A stretch of 64,000 nucleotides of DNA from Amorphophallus konjac (GCA_022559845.1 CM040126.1:46432458-46496457); one strand, 5' to 3'; counted from the stretch's first letter, positions 19,479-31,507 are shown. Notes: generated by a model not told the origin, from the letters alone. Made by a program: numbers and translations.

Positions 19479-19744
19479 TCTGGACGGGTAAAATTGTATG
19501 ACCATGCAACCCACCAATCTCCCACATCAATGTCAAAGTCTAAAAGAGAAGACCCGAGGAGACTGGCCATCCATGGCTCCGGGAGAATACTACAGTCCGA
19601 CAAATCCCCACATTTGCACGGGCGCATTAAATGACAAGGAAAACACATGATACCCTCCTGAATTGATACACTGCTATGGACCCACCCTCGAGTCCCTAAC
19701 GGTGAAGAAATATCCCAAAGAATGCACGACCGTGAGTCCCTGAA

Positions 19745-20165
19745 GCCAGAGCTGGTGCCCCTTTCAACGGCACGCTCCAAACGCCCTCTCAGCAGCACAG
19801 CCTCCAAGCCTCCAGCGGCCCGGCCCAAACGCCCTCTCAGCGGCACAACCTCCAAGCCTCCAGCGGCACCGCCCCAATGCCCCTCAGCGGCACAGCTCCT
19901 AGAGCTCCAGCGACACAAGGCCTCCTGGCCCCTGCAGCGGTACAGGCCCTCTGGCCCCTTCAGCGGCACGGGCCCGAGGCCTTCAGCGGCACGGGCCTGA
20001 GGCCTTCCAGCGGCACACCTGAGTGGCCGTTCAGCGGCACGCTCCTCCAGCATGTCCCAGCGGCACAATGTCCCCTGCAGACATACTCAGTGGCACGCCA
20101 GCATGCCCATTTAGCTGCCCAATGCCTGGCCCTTCCAGCGGCGCAGCGGTAAATCCCCCTGGACG
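19745..20165. repeat. AGCGGCAC motif cluster 1, 5' LTR (U3)
   Basis: About 15 copies of a 10-12 bp motif, AGCGGCACxxx (variants AGCGGTAC, AACGGCAC, AGCGACAC), separated by 15-40 bp of unrelated sequence. Lies 200-600 bp upstream of the TATA box. Confidence 0.85.
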
Positions 20166-20360
20166 GTACAGCATGGTAGAAGGCACAACGGTCAATAAGC
20201 GGACCCATTGGCGCGCAGCTCGGCCACCTCAAACGGCAGCTAGCGTCCGCCTTGGTGTCTCCTTCTGGTTGGACGAGGGAGATCCTCGCCTGACATGAAG
20301 CAGACCAGGGTCAACCTCGGATGGCAGTGCCATCATGAGGTCCCCCGTCAACGGTCCATG

Positions 20361-20368
20361 TATAAAAG
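20361..20368 (+). promoter_or_regulatory. TATA box of E4 5' LTR
   Basis: TATAAAAG in the context CCATGTATAAAAGCCCC, conserved at 40904-40911 in the 3' LTR. Transcription should start about 30 nt downstream. Confidence 0.75.
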
Positions 20369-20959
20369 CCCCACGAAGACAAGAGAGAAGGGGAGGAGAC
20401 TTTTCTACAGAGGGTGGAGAAGAAGAAGGAGAGCAGACCAGAGCACCCCCGTTCGAAGAGAACAAGAAGAAGGTAGAGGAGAGCAAGGAGAGGAAGAGGG
20501 AGTGTGTGCTGTGTAGTGGAGAGGGAAGGGTGGCAGTGAAGGGAACGACCACCCTTCCTCATCCTAACCCTCTCCCTGAGTCTTCTTTCCTTTCTCTCTG
20601 TTGTTTTCTTCTCCCGTTCGTTTGAATGTAATGTGTCAGGTTTGGCCTTCGGGTCATGATCTATGTCACTTTGAGTGCATCATGAATGAAATATCTCCTG
20701 GCTTGGCCTTCTTTCGTTGTGTTTGCCGCTTTCTTCTTAGCGTTAATCTGTGGGTTTTACGCATCTGTTACTAGCCTCCCAACGTCTGGCCTCTTCCCCT
20801 TTCCGGGGCCTCCCTTAGCACGATGATTCTTAGATCCTGTTAAACGGGTCCGTAGGAGCCCACCATCCTTCTTGATACATAGGGACCCCTCCCCTCAGTA
20901 CCCAGAACATCTCCCCTTGATCTCCTCTCGGAACCAACAGCCATCACACTGTTCAAACC

Positions 20960-21190
20960 CCTCGACGGCACACCTTATTTCACTCCCAGCAGTGCATCTC
21001 TCTGGGTCGGCCCAACGGTACACCCTGCCCTGGGCTTATTCAGCGGCACACTGTTGCTGTTTGTCCACCTGGCGGCACACTTCCTGTTCCTCTACTCAGC
21101 GGCACGCCTTGACCACCTTAGCGGCACACTGCCCCTGAAGTGCCTCCAACGGCACGCTCCCATCTTAGCCATGTCCACCGGCATACTCTA
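20960..21190. repeat. AGCGGCAC motif cluster 2, 5' LTR
   Basis: About eight copies (such as AACGGTACACC, AGCGGCACACT, GGCGGCACACT) in 230 bp, downstream of the TATA box, so within the transcribed LTR. Confidence 0.8.
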
Positions 21191-21689
21191 GTTGCTGCTC
21201 ACCCAGTGCACCCATAGCTTGCACCAGTCTACTGGTTTCTCGTTCGGCGTTTTCTCTGAGTTTTTCGAGGTTTCCCCAAAAGTGACTACTCAGGAACCCA
21301 CCTCAGTTGTTGGTTCATGCCACTCCTTGTGGGCATGTTCCTTGTTATTCCCTTACATCCCGGGTCAAGGGGAGGTGCTGCCGAATTTTCGTCAGGAATA
21401 ACAATAAATTAGAAAGACGAAAAGAAGCAACAAACAGATGGACTAAACAACAATGAGACATTTTAATCAACTAAAAGGACTATACAAAATTCAAGGAATT
21501 GAACTGAACAAGACCCGAAGAACTGCACCATTGGACGTGAATTGGGACTGAATCACACGAAAAAACGAAAAGTCGATCCTCTGAAGTCTCCCATCAGACC
21601 CGCATAAACAAGAGGACTTCCTCTGAATTCCCCCTACCCATCTGAACTCCACTCTATTGGTCTCGACCCCACACTCCTAGCCTGCACCC

Positions 21690-21965
21690 TCCAGCGGTAC
21701 ACCCTAACCCACTTCTTCCAGCCGTACACCTCAGCTCACCCTTTCAGCGGTATACTCCCACCTGAACCTTCCAGCGGTACACCCTAACCTACTCCCTTGA
21801 GCGGTACACCCTAGCCTTCACCCTCCAGCGGTACACCATAACCCACTTCTTCCAGCGGTGCACCCTAGTCTCCACCCTCCAACGGCACACCTTCTATCCT
21901 CCAGCGGTACACTCCCTCCCAGCCTTCAGCGGCACACTCCCAATTCCGCCTCCAGCGGTACGCTC
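21690..21965. repeat. AGCGGTACACC motif cluster 3, 5' LTR
   Basis: About a dozen copies, here mostly AGCGGTACACC, spaced 20-30 bp. The T form dominates in this cluster, the C form in clusters 1 and 2. Confidence 0.85.
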
Positions 21966-22798
21966 CATCATTTCTCCAATAAATATATACGTGTAATTAA
22001 AAAGATATAATAAAGGGAACGATAAACAATTATAATAGTGATAAAACATAGGGGGGGTAATTCCAACCAAATAATGAACGAAGAGAAGATAACAAAAGGA
22101 AACGATGCTAACAAATGAGCGATAATGATACATGTTACTCAAGGCAACCCACGAACATAATGGCATGGTCCCCGTCTCTCCTTCTTGGATTCCGAACCCG
22201 GGAACATTAATGATGCTCTTGTAAGCCGGGCGTCACCCTCGGGAGTTCTCTCTCTCGTCATGGTGACCGCTCGGCCTTACCTCGGGCCAATATCTCATCA
22301 GGGTCTCCTCCCTCGCCGAGATCTGACTTTCCTCCCTGTATTAAAATTGCCGTCCCCCCGGCAGACATTCACACGGATTCGTCCCCCGTTACCGTCTTGT
22401 TTTCTATATGAACTTTTGTCAAAACATGGAATGGTCCATCGGTGGCCGACATAATCCGAGTATTCATGCCCTCACCTCGGGCTCACCGCATAGCCCGACG
22501 GTTGTTTCCTTCCTGCGTTAATTGGTATTTCTTTCGGCCGTGGAGCCCTTATTTCTGGCAATTAATCAAGGGTATTCCCCTCTCTGAGGGGATGTAAATG
22601 ACGTTGTGACCTTTATGGCGCAACAGGTCTCAATCCTGACCCGAACCACACAATCGCCTGACTTAGTCAGATCGAGCGCACCCTTGGGCTCTTCGGAGCC
22701 TGAATAAATCGTCACTTCGTGACTGGCACGCCCACGCACTTAATAAATCAATAAACCAATAAAACCAAAGATCGAAACGAAAAGTGTGTCCACAAGTC

Positions 22799-22816
22799 TG
22801 GCACGTCCGGTGGGAC
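22799..22816 (+). promoter_or_regulatory. E4 primer-binding site
   Basis: TGGCACGTCCGGTGGGAC, 4 nt after the LTR end at 22794. It shares TGGC and GGTGGGAC with the primer site of E1, E7 and E8 but differs between. tRNA species not assigned. Confidence 0.7.
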
Positions 22817-23415
22817 GAGATCACCCTTCATCCCTTTGCCGGAATTAAAGGCTCCACGGCCCCCTTCTTGTAATACTAATTCCTCAATTTGCAAATGCAG
22901 GTTGCATTCCGAACGTCAAGATGGCCCTCGCTTTCGGCCAGCAGCCCGTCGAAAGCCATGTGCGGAACGGCTACTTGGCCGTCCCTCTCGCTTTCGGGAG
23001 CTTCCCTCCTTCAGTTGGCTTCCCCAACTTTTTGGGAGTGGCCTTCGTGCACTTGTTGGACGTGGGGGCGCCTGACGGGATCGAAAGAAACGCCTCCATC
23101 CAGGGGGCCACCAAAGCTGCTGCCGACCGACCAATGGCCGAATCCCCTAAGACTGTCCCGTGAAGACGCTGGGTTGCAATGTGCACCATGTGCTACCAGA
23201 ATGCCGGCCCGTCACTCCCAGGCTCGGCTTCCCACCAGAGAAGGCTCCGGAGGAGCCGTGCCACTGCATCACCTCGAGGTCGGGTCTCCATCACCGGCAA
23301 GTCTACTGTCATCGGAACTTTTCGGGTGCATCTTTCCGGGTAACACTCCGAGGTGATCTCGGATCACATCATACCCACTGTACCAGTGCGCAACTCTTTC
23401 TAGCCACTGGGGAAG
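22817..23415 (+). other. E4 leader
   Basis: 600 bp between primer site and the first long frame. Overlapping frames on both strands (for example 22889-23356) have no recognisable domain; I make no gene call. Confidence 0.5.
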
Positions 23416-24600
23416 ATGAAGGGCGGTATGACGCCCGCATCTCCAGCCACAGTTCCACAGCGCCAACCGGCCCCTAGGCCGACCAAGGGCAAACGGGCAT
23501 GGGTTCCCAAAGCAGCCTGGGTCACTTCACCAACCCGAGCAGGGCCCGGCACCTTCCGCCCGGCAAGGGCCCAACAGACAGACCGGGTCAAGACATCGGA
23601 CCCCGTCTACCAACCGACATTGGTCACACTGGCCCTGCCGGAGAACACCCGCCGTCGACGCCACCGACGTCACTATCAGGCTGCCCGTGCAGAGCCTGTA
23701 GCCCACACGTCCGTTGCTATCAACAGGGCAGTATCACCCACCTCTCCCCCTAATCAAGACTGCGAAGGAATGGAGCAGGCCATGAGAAACTACCTGCGGG
23801 GTCCGGGGAGCACTCCCCTAGGTCGCCGAAGACTGCTGGGGGCAGTGGCCCCTGCATTTGAAGAAGAAGAAGCCCGACCCGCGCCAAGTGCCGAGTCAAA
23901 GAACTGCTCTGAAGAGCGTTATCAGTCCCCGCTGAGGGAGGAAGTAAGGCCACGGGGGTCGATCTTTGACAGGTTGGTCTTCCCGGGGAGGACGTCGAGA
24001 AGAGCAGCAAGAAGAGGCAGAGACCTAAGGGTCTATACTTGCAATATGGAAGGAGTATTCGGTCGGTACGGGGCTTTATCGACCGAACCCGAAGAAATGG
24101 CCAGGCTTGCGGCAAGGCCAGGACCTCTCACTAGAAGAGGGAAAGCAGCAACCGAAAAGACACAAGCCCACACTAAAGAAACTGACTATGGGGAATCGTC
24201 AATGGCCCTGGCTGCCAATGTCATTACTGAAGGCATCACGGGAGGACCATCCACGTCGTCCGAGGAGACGCCAGCTGAAGAAAGGGGGGGCACCCCTAGC
24301 CTCTCCATGAGTGACCCAGCTGTATTACTTATGATGCAGCAATACCAAAGGGAGATCGAGTTGCTAAGGAAGTAGTTGACCGACAGAGCTGCTCAGCCCT
24401 CGACATCCGGGCAAACCGAAGCATTACCAGAGACCCCTGGAGGCAACGGTCAGGCCTCAGAAGCTTCTCAGCAGGCGACGGTGTCTCCACCAGTCCCCAA
24501 CTACACCGGGGGCATACCCCTGCATCAGCCACAACATACAACTCCGGCCCCGCCACAGAACTTGCCGTTCCAGGGATCCACCATTGCACCTCAGGCATAA
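23416..24600 (+). pseudogene. E4 gag N-terminal region
   Basis: Frame from ATG 23416, arginine- and proline-rich, without a recognised domain until it ends 'QQYQREIELLRK' at TAG 24373. It goes on in the same frame to a second stop, TAA 24598. The Q-rich context of both sites (RK-stop-LTDRAAQ and QA-stop-VLTTPL) suggests Gln codons lost by C-to-T change. The sequence corresponds to the variable N-terminus of Tat gag. Confidence 0.65.
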
Positions 24601-25740
24601 GTGTTAACAACGCCACTGGCGCAACCGGCTCATTTTTACCCGAACCCGGTGGACCCGGCGACGGTGAACAGACTGATGTTGGAACAGATGATAGACATGA
24701 AGTTGGCAGAAAGGAGCGATAGTGATCGCACGCCCTTTGATGTGTATCGGGTACCTTATCTGGCACACTATGCTGTGAGGAGGCTCCCGGCCGGCATCAC
24801 CAAGCCGCCGAAATTTGAGAAGTTTAATGGGCAAGGGTTTCCTAGGGAGCACATTGCCTACTATGTGAATGTTATGGGGGATCTAGCTGCAGATGAGGCC
24901 TACCTCCTCAAATTTTTCGGCTCGACACTTACCGGGCTTATTTTTTAGTGGTATTCGATCTTGCCCGCCGGGTCTATTGCAGACTGGCCCGACATGTAGA
25001 AGAAATTCAAAGAAAGGTTCTATATAGCTGAGCGGGAGGTAACCGTGGCAGAACTCTACGCCACGAGACAAAGAAATGATGAGTCGGCTCTCAACTACAT
25101 AAAGAGGTGGAGAAATCTCAGTATGAGATGTAGACGTCCCCCGCATCAGGAGGATGCAGTGCAAATTTGTAAACAGAACCTGAAGAAGGAAATCCTTGAG
25201 AGGATGATCGGCGCTGAGGTGCGGTCATTTGACCGTTTAAACAACATAGTAGCAGAGATCGAGGCGTTCCTTGATCGATACTCCTCTACCCCAGTCACCT
25301 CAAGCCAGAGGGCCAGGCAGGCCGAAAAGAGACCGATACCGCCAGAAGTCCACACATTGGACTTCGAAGCTTTTGAGAAACAGATAGAGAAAGCCAAGGA
25401 GACGGCCAATCCTCCTCCAGCCAGGTCTGCTGAGCGGCGGGAAGGTCCTTCCCTGCGGGAGAAGATGAGGAATAAGTTATATTCTTTTCCTCGAGAAAAG
25501 TCCCAGATCTTGTTTGAATGGGCCACCAGATACAACAAAATCACGCTGCCAGGATGGAAGAGGCCCGGTGACATAAAGAAGAAGGACGATCCTCGTTTCT
25601 GCCGGTACCATCAAATGCTGGGGCACACTATCGAGGAGTGTTACATCTTCAAGGATGTCATTGAATCTTTGATCAGGAAGGGAGAACTGGATATGGGGGA
25701 GCACAAGAATAGGCAAGCACCTATCGAGCCGAAGAGATGA
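24601..25740 (+). pseudogene. E4 gag core and first zinc knuckle
   Basis: Same frame as the N-terminal part. The capsid-like domain spans about 24730-25290 ('PPKFEKFNGQGFPREHIAYY', 'ADEAYLLKFF', 'ESALNYIKRWRNLS'). TAG at 24946 and TAG at 24997 interrupt it. The knuckle 'RFCRYHQMLGHTIEECYIF' (25593-25652) is of the CxxH..GH..C Tat type. Ends at TGA 25738. Gag would form the particle. Confidence 0.85.
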
Positions 25741-26366
25741 AGTTGCTCGAGGTCCGAGCTAGCAATAGAATAGTCAAGCACCTGAAAAAGATCCCAGCCA
25801 AGTTCACCGTCTGGGAGATCCTGTCCCTGGATGAAGAGACACGGCGGGCCGTCATCGCAGCGCTCCAGACACCAGCATATGTGGAAGCCTGCCTTGCAGA
25901 AATGTCACCCGAGGTAGCTGTGGCTTTTACAGAAGAAGATATGCTCCTGCCTACCTGCAGTCACAATAGGCCACTCTACATGAGGGGGCAGCTGAATGGG
26001 CATCCCATCAATAGGGTATTGATTGACCCTGGGGTGGCAGTGAACATACTCCCCTACCGGATATACCAGAAACATTACTTTGATGTACACTTGATCGAGG
26101 TCAAGAATGTTAAGATTGCTGGTTTCAACCAGAAGTGCGAGGTCCCCATGGGGATTACAGAGTTTAACCTCTCTCTCGGTGATTTCACGACTAAGGTCCA
26201 GTTTCATGTCATTAACTCCAGCACCTCCTACAAAGCATTGCTCGGCCGGCCTTGGCTACACCAAAACAGGGTAGTGCCGTCTACACTATATCAATGCATC
26301 AAGTATCCCAGAAACGGAAAGGAGGAGGGGATCTTTACTGACCTCCACCCTTTTGAGGTGTTCTAG
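25737..26366 (+). pseudogene. E4 aspartic protease
   Basis: Overlaps the gag stop by 4 nt (ATGA). Retropepsin-type fold with active-site region 'RVLIDPGVAVNILPYRIYQ' at 26011-26070: the expected D-S-G or D-T-G reads D-P-G (Asp at 26025-26027), which should disable the turn. The second half has 'KALLGRPWLHQNRVVPSTLYQ'. Ends at TAG 26364. Confidence 0.8.
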
Positions 26367-26387
26367 TGCCATCTCTCAGATGCCAAT

Positions 26388-27401
26388 TTGTATCTAGAGA
26401 AGCCGAAGCAAGCTCCCCAAGTCACCCTGGACAAGGGAAAGAAGAAGGCGGAGCCCGATAGCTGGTTCCCTGCACCACCGCCAGGCTATGTGGCCCCCCG
26501 TCAAGTGTCACTTGTTTTTGGGGTAGAAGGAATATTCAAAGCAACTCCCCTTTCCATCTACCCTGCACCGGGGTTGGCACACCTCGAAGACTTGTTGGAG
26601 GACATCCGGGTCCCGTTTGGGATCATCAAGCCTCTCGCGGAAGCTGACTGCCAAGTGGCTGAACCCCTAAAGACCTTTGAGGTGCTTAACCCCGGAGGAC
26701 GGTCTACTATTTTCTATGTGGCAAATGAGCACCCGGTCAAAGGGGACGATGATTGTAAACTCCCCGACGAACTGCATGACCCACTCGTCCCGATCACGGG
26801 ACTACCTGACATAACCGGCCATGTAGCCAGAATGACCAGAAAACAAGGGATCCCCTTTTGCCAGCTCTCCAGTCGGAAGCACATGTTTAAAAAGATGTGG
26901 AACCCACCAAATCTGGACCGGAGATTGCTGCAAATTACCCGGCACCCGGGATTAGGTTTCTCATTAGAAGATTCCTACGAAGCCGACGTTATATCGGTCT
27001 CGGCTTCGGAGGGCGATAACCTCACAGGCGCCGCAGCCCCACAAAAAGGTGAAGGTCACTCGTGCCTCAAGCCTTCGGCTAATGAAGAGCAGGATGAAGA
27101 GGTATTCCTATGGAATCCACCTCCCCGCAGGAACAAGGAGAAGGCCCCATCCTCCTCTGAAGGGCCAACCCCGAATGACTGCAGTAGCGGCGCGCCGCTG
27201 CCCTCATCTGACACCAATGCAAAGGATGGGGAAGCAGGCCGAACACCGGGCCTCCCTCGGTGCGATTCCACCCTATTTGCCTTATGCTATCAACAACAGC
27301 GGGAAATTGAAATGCTGAAGGCTCGCTTGGCCGAAGTGACGGCACTCGTGTCTGACCTCATCAGGGGCATCCTCTGCCAACAGAGCAGCGACATGCACTA
27401 G
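26388..27401 (+). pseudogene. E4 linker between protease and RT
   Basis: 338 codons without a recognised enzyme domain: proline-rich and acidic stretches, then 'YQQQREIEMLKARLAEVTALV' (about 27288-27350), a possible short coiled coil resembling the end of the gag N-terminal region (24337-24372). Ends at TAG 27399. It may be part of a duplicated gag segment that was joined into pol. Confidence 0.55.
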
Positions 27402-27428
27402 TCCCTGAGCACCGTCCCTAATGTCCCC

Positions 27429-29441
27429 GTGTACCTGAAGAGGGAGGCTGAGGATGTGGCTGCTTCCCCGGCCAGACGATCGGCCGAGCAGAACCCTACG
27501 CTGCGGGAGAGGATGCAGAGACCCTACTCTTTCCCGATGAATAAAACCCGAGGAATTTTTGAGTGGGCTTGCTACTATGGCAAGGTCTCCCTCCCCAGAT
27601 CCAAGAGGCCACAAGATGCTCGCAAAAGTGGTGACCCCTTGTTCTGCCCTTATCACCAAATACTAGGCCACTCTATTGAAGACTGCTACGTCTTCAAGGA
27701 TATTGCTCAAGACCTGATTGAGAAAGATGAGCTCAGAATGGGAGATTATGTGGTGGCTCCGCCACGCCCCCATGTGACAGGCAGTCACGAAAGAAGTGTT
27801 TACATGGTGTCGGTCCAGCACCAGATTTTTGAAAATGCAGTTGAGAACGGGCAACCTTGGCCGCTGGCGGAGAACCAGCCCCTGGTGCAGCAATCCGTCA
27901 CTTCGGCACCTGTTATAGCCATCTATGATGATTACCAAAAAGACCCCGGAGAAATCCTTTACTTCTCAGCACAAAAGGACCCCTCGAAGCCAGGGCCTGT
28001 GAGCCCGGAGGCGGGGGATGCCAGCAAAGTCTCATTGTCCGATGAAGCTGAGCAGGGTGACACCTATGGCGTCCTTGAAGCAGAAGATGGCGAAGATCAG
28101 GATTTTGTCGACCTGTTGCCGGCACCGCCGGAAATTGAATATGGCGGCCAGGCCACGGTTGATGAACTTGTTGAAATTAACTTGGGCACGGAAGGCGACC
28201 CCAGGCCGACCTTTCTAAGTGCCCTCCTTCCTCCACAAGAAAGAGAACAATATACCAAATTGCTGCAAGAGTTCCGGGATTGTTTTACCTGGAACTACAA
28301 GGAGATGCCCGGCCTAAGCCCCGGTGTGACCCAACATGTTCTGGCCATCGATCCCAAGGTGGAACCGGTGAAGCAGTCTCCCCGGCGCATGAGGCCGGAA
28401 TTGATAAACCAAATTTGCAAAGAAGTCAACAAGCTCATAGACGTCGATTTTGTAGCTGAAAACCAGTATACCACTTGGCTGGCCAATATTGTGCCGGTGA
28501 AGAAGAAGAATGGACAGATCAGGATTTGCGTGGACTTCTACGACCTGAATAAAGCCAGCCCGAGAGATGATTTCCCGGTGCCCATCACTGAAGTCATGAT
28601 TGACGCAACTACTGGCCACGAGGCCTTGTCCTTCATGGATGGATCGTCCGGCTATAACCAAATCTGGATAGCTGAGCGCGACCGAATTCATACGGGCTTC
28701 CGGTCACCCAAAGGGATATTCCACTACAAAAGAATACCCTTCGACCACAAGAACGCCGGCGCTACTTACCAGTGGGCGATGACCAAAATATTTGACGAGC
28801 TGCTATACAACAAAGTCAAATGTTACATTGATGATTTGGTCGTCAAGTCGAAGAAAAGAGAAGATCAGCTGAAAGACCTCGGAGTCATCTTTGAAAGACT
28901 CCGACAGTATGAGCTGAAAATGAACCCGATGAAGTGTGCCTTTGGCGTCTCCAGCGGGAAGTTCCTTGGCTTCATTGTTCGATATAGAGGGATCGAGATC
29001 GATCCTTTCAAGATAAAGGCCATCCAGGGGCTACCTCCTCTGAAGGACCTGGGAGAGTTAAGATCCCGTCAAGGCCGGCTGGCTTACATCCGAAGATTTA
29101 TCTCCAACCTGTCGGGGCGCTGTCAGCCATTCCACAGATTAATGATGAAAAATGTGCCTTTTGACTGGAACCGGGAATGCCAGAAGGCCTTCGATCAGCT
29201 GAAGGACTACTTAAGGACCCCGCCTGTGCTAGGGGCACCTGTCAAGGGGAGGCCGCTTATTCTATACATAGCTGCCACCGAATGTTCATTGGGGGCAATG
29301 CTCGCCCAGAACAATGACGAGGGAAAAGAGCAGGCTCTCTACTATCTTAGCCGAAGGCTAGTGGGGGCAGAAGCAAAATACACCCCGATTGAGAAGGTCT
29401 GTCTCACCTTGGTCTTCGCAGTCAAGAAGCTGAGGATTTAA
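27429..29441 (+). pseudogene. E4 second zinc knuckle, RT and start of RNase H
   Basis: 670 codons open. It starts with a second gag-like module (27465-27760) containing 'LFCPYHQILGHSIEDCYVF', clearly related to the module at 25435-25700. RT follows from about 28200: 'WLANIVPVKKKNGQIRICVD', 'ALSFMDGSSGYNQI', the catalytic 'CYIDDLVVKS' (Y-I-D-D at 28824-28835), then 'GKFLGFIVRYRGIEID' and the RNase H opening 'LYIAATECSLGAMLAQ'. Stops at TAA 29439, in frame with the next segment. RT copies element RNA into DNA. Confidence 0.9.
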
Positions 29442-30185
29442 ATGCTCTCCCATGAAGTGAGCCTGATCTCCAAGGCCGACCCAGTTAAACACATTCTCTC
29501 CCATCCAGTCCTGAAGGGACGTCTCGGCAAGTGGGCCGTGCTGCTAATGGAATTTGATATCACCTACGTGCCGCAAAAGGCCGTTAAGGGTCAAGCCGTG
29601 GCCGAATTCTTCATGGCACATCCTGTGTCTGAGGATTCCCCACTGGCTACAGAGTTGCCTGAAGATGAGACACTGGAGGTGGACCAAGTCCAACAGATCA
29701 CCTGGCAGCTACACTTTGATGGAGCCTCGAGAACAGAAACGACCCCGTCCGGACGTACCAAAGTACGGGCAGGGGCCGGCATCGTCCTTAAATCCCCGGA
29801 GGGGGAAGTATTACATATATTTTATTCTATCAATAAACCCTGCACAAATAACAAGGTATAGTATGAGGCTCTGATCATCGGCATCCATGTCGCTTTGTAA
29901 ATGGAGATTAAGATCCTGCAAGGATTTGGCGATTCGTTACTAGTCGTCAAGCAAGTCTAGGGGCAGTTTGATGTCCGAAAACCTGAGCTGCTCCCTTACC
30001 ATGCTAAAGCGAAGTGGCTCATGGAACAATTCTACCTTATTGAGATAGGACATGTTGCCAGGGGAGAAAATGCACAAGCTGATGCACTGGCAAAGCTGGC
30101 AAGCTCATTAGCAGTCCCGCCTGATGGATCTCTTAGCATCCGGGTGGTGAATCAGGGCCAGGTGCCTAGCATGATAGAAGAACCA
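29442..30185 (+). pseudogene. E4 RNase H end and second RNase H
   Basis: First part ('LSHEVSLISKADPVKHIL', 'GRLGKWAVLLMEFDITYVPQKAVKGQAVAEF') is the RT-linked RNase H tail. From 29700 a second RNase H is seen: 'WQLHFDGASR', 'YEALIIGIHVAL', 'FGDSLLVVKQV', 'AQADALAKLAS' (D, E, D, D landmarks). Stops at about 29859 (TAG), 29898 (TAA) and 29957 (TAG) break it, two of them plausible former Gln codons. Two RNase H domains are the mark of the Tat lineage. Confidence 0.85.
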
Positions 30186-30251
30186 TAAGAAGAAGAACTG
30201 GAGGTCACTGCAGCAGAAGCCGTCGGCCTGCCTGACTGGAGGGACCCTCTT

Positions 30252-31507
30252 ATGCAACGGTTTAAACACCAGCAACTGCCCAAGCATAGAGAAGAGAAGA
30301 TTAAGCTGATCAGAACAAAGGACTCTTATGAGGTTCGGAACGGGATCATATTCGGAATTATGGTGGATGCCAGACGGAAGATGCTCCTGCGATGTCTATC
30401 CACTGAAGAACCTTGGAAAGTCATGAAAGAGGTCCACGCCGGGACAGCCGGTGCACACCAGGCGGGATCGAAGATAAAAATTGAAATAAAAAGGCTCAGC
30501 TACTACTGGCCGACAATGTTTGATGATTGCTGCAAATACGCCAAGTCTTGTCAGAAATGCCAAGAGCATGCCACGGTGCCCAGGAGGCCACCCGTGCCGC
30601 TACACCCGACATTACCCAGCTGGCCTTTCGCCCAGTGGGGAACATACGTCGTGGGTCCACTACCCACGTCATCCGTCGGGTGCAAATACATTTTGGCAGC
30701 AACTGACTACTTCTCCCATTGGGCGGAAGCCGTTGCTTTGAGGGAAGTAACCGGGGAGATCTTCACCAGATTTGTCCGTCGCAACATCATATTCCGGTTT
30801 GGCACTCCGAACCGAATTATCTCAGATAATGGGAGCCACTTCCGCAACCAGAAAGTCTACCGGCTAGCAGAAAAATACAAGATCGATTGGAGGACGTCAA
30901 CCCCTACAACCCGCAGGCCAATGGTCTGGCCGAAGCTTTCAACAAAACTCTTTGTACTCTCCTCTCCAAAATTGTCAATTATAATAAGAAGGACTGGGAA
31001 GAAAGAATGTATGAGGCCCTCTGGGCATATCGAACTGTTTACAAAACCCCGACGGGCTGTTCACCCTTTTCCCTGGTATATGGCTCAGAGGCGATCGTCC
31101 CCATCGAGCCCTCCCTTCGGGTTGCAATCCAACACGGGTTGGTCCGAGAAGACCAAACAAATGTCGAGCGAAGGCTCGAAGAGCTCTCCAGCCTGGAGGG
31201 GAAGCGGCTCCAAGCCCAGCAGAACATCCGGGTCTATCAGGCCCGCATAGCTCGCGCCATCGACAAGCTTGTCAAGGAGCGTGAATTTAAGAAGGGTGAC
31301 CTCTTTATAGTCAAAAGGAGGAAAGTCATGGCCTCCAACCCCAAGGGCAAGCTGAATGAGAATTGGCTTGGACCCTATGTAATCCAAAAGGTTTATGAAG
31401 GTGGAGCATATGTGATAGTCGACCATCGGGGGGAGGTCCAGTTTCCACCCCTTAATGGCAGGCATCTGAGGTTGTACCACACTCCAATTCCTCCATTCAA
31501 TGAATAA
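30252..31507 (+). pseudogene. E4 integrase
   Basis: N-terminal zinc-binding part at 30380-30570 ('EVHAGTAGAHQAGSKIKIEI', 'CQKCQEHA'), then core: 'AATDYFSHWAEAVAL' (first D), 'RIISDNGSHFRN' (second D). Near 30895 one C appears to be missing from a CCCC run, shifting the frame to 30887-31507, which continues 'NPQANGLAEAFNKTL' (catalytic E), 'WAYRTVYKTPTGCSPF' and the C-terminal 'GPYVIQKVYEGGAYVI'. Ends at TAA 31505. No chromodomain. Confidence 0.9.

Larger units (their letters stand above)
19479..22794 (+). repeat. E4 5' LTR
   Basis: 3316 bp. Begins TCTGGACGGG (the 3' copy has TGTGGACGGG, so the first TG is mutated) and ends GTCCACA. In the first 250 bp about eight differences from the 3' LTR are visible. 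Contains a TATA box at 20361-20368 and three clusters of the AGCGG(C/T)ACACC motif. The frames in it (for example 19722-20000 and 20872-21138) are repeat-driven and occur in both copies; I do not call genes there. Confidence 0.95.

Noticed and set aside
22799..22816. tRNA gene fragments at the primer-binding sites
   Set aside because: Only the 18-nt complement of a 3' end next to an LTR; no cloverleaf around it.
24373..29960. Reassigned TAG codon (TAG read as Gln)
   Set aside because: Tempting because stops sit at likely Gln sites, but E2 uses normal stops and methylation-driven C-to-T change explains the pattern without a new code.
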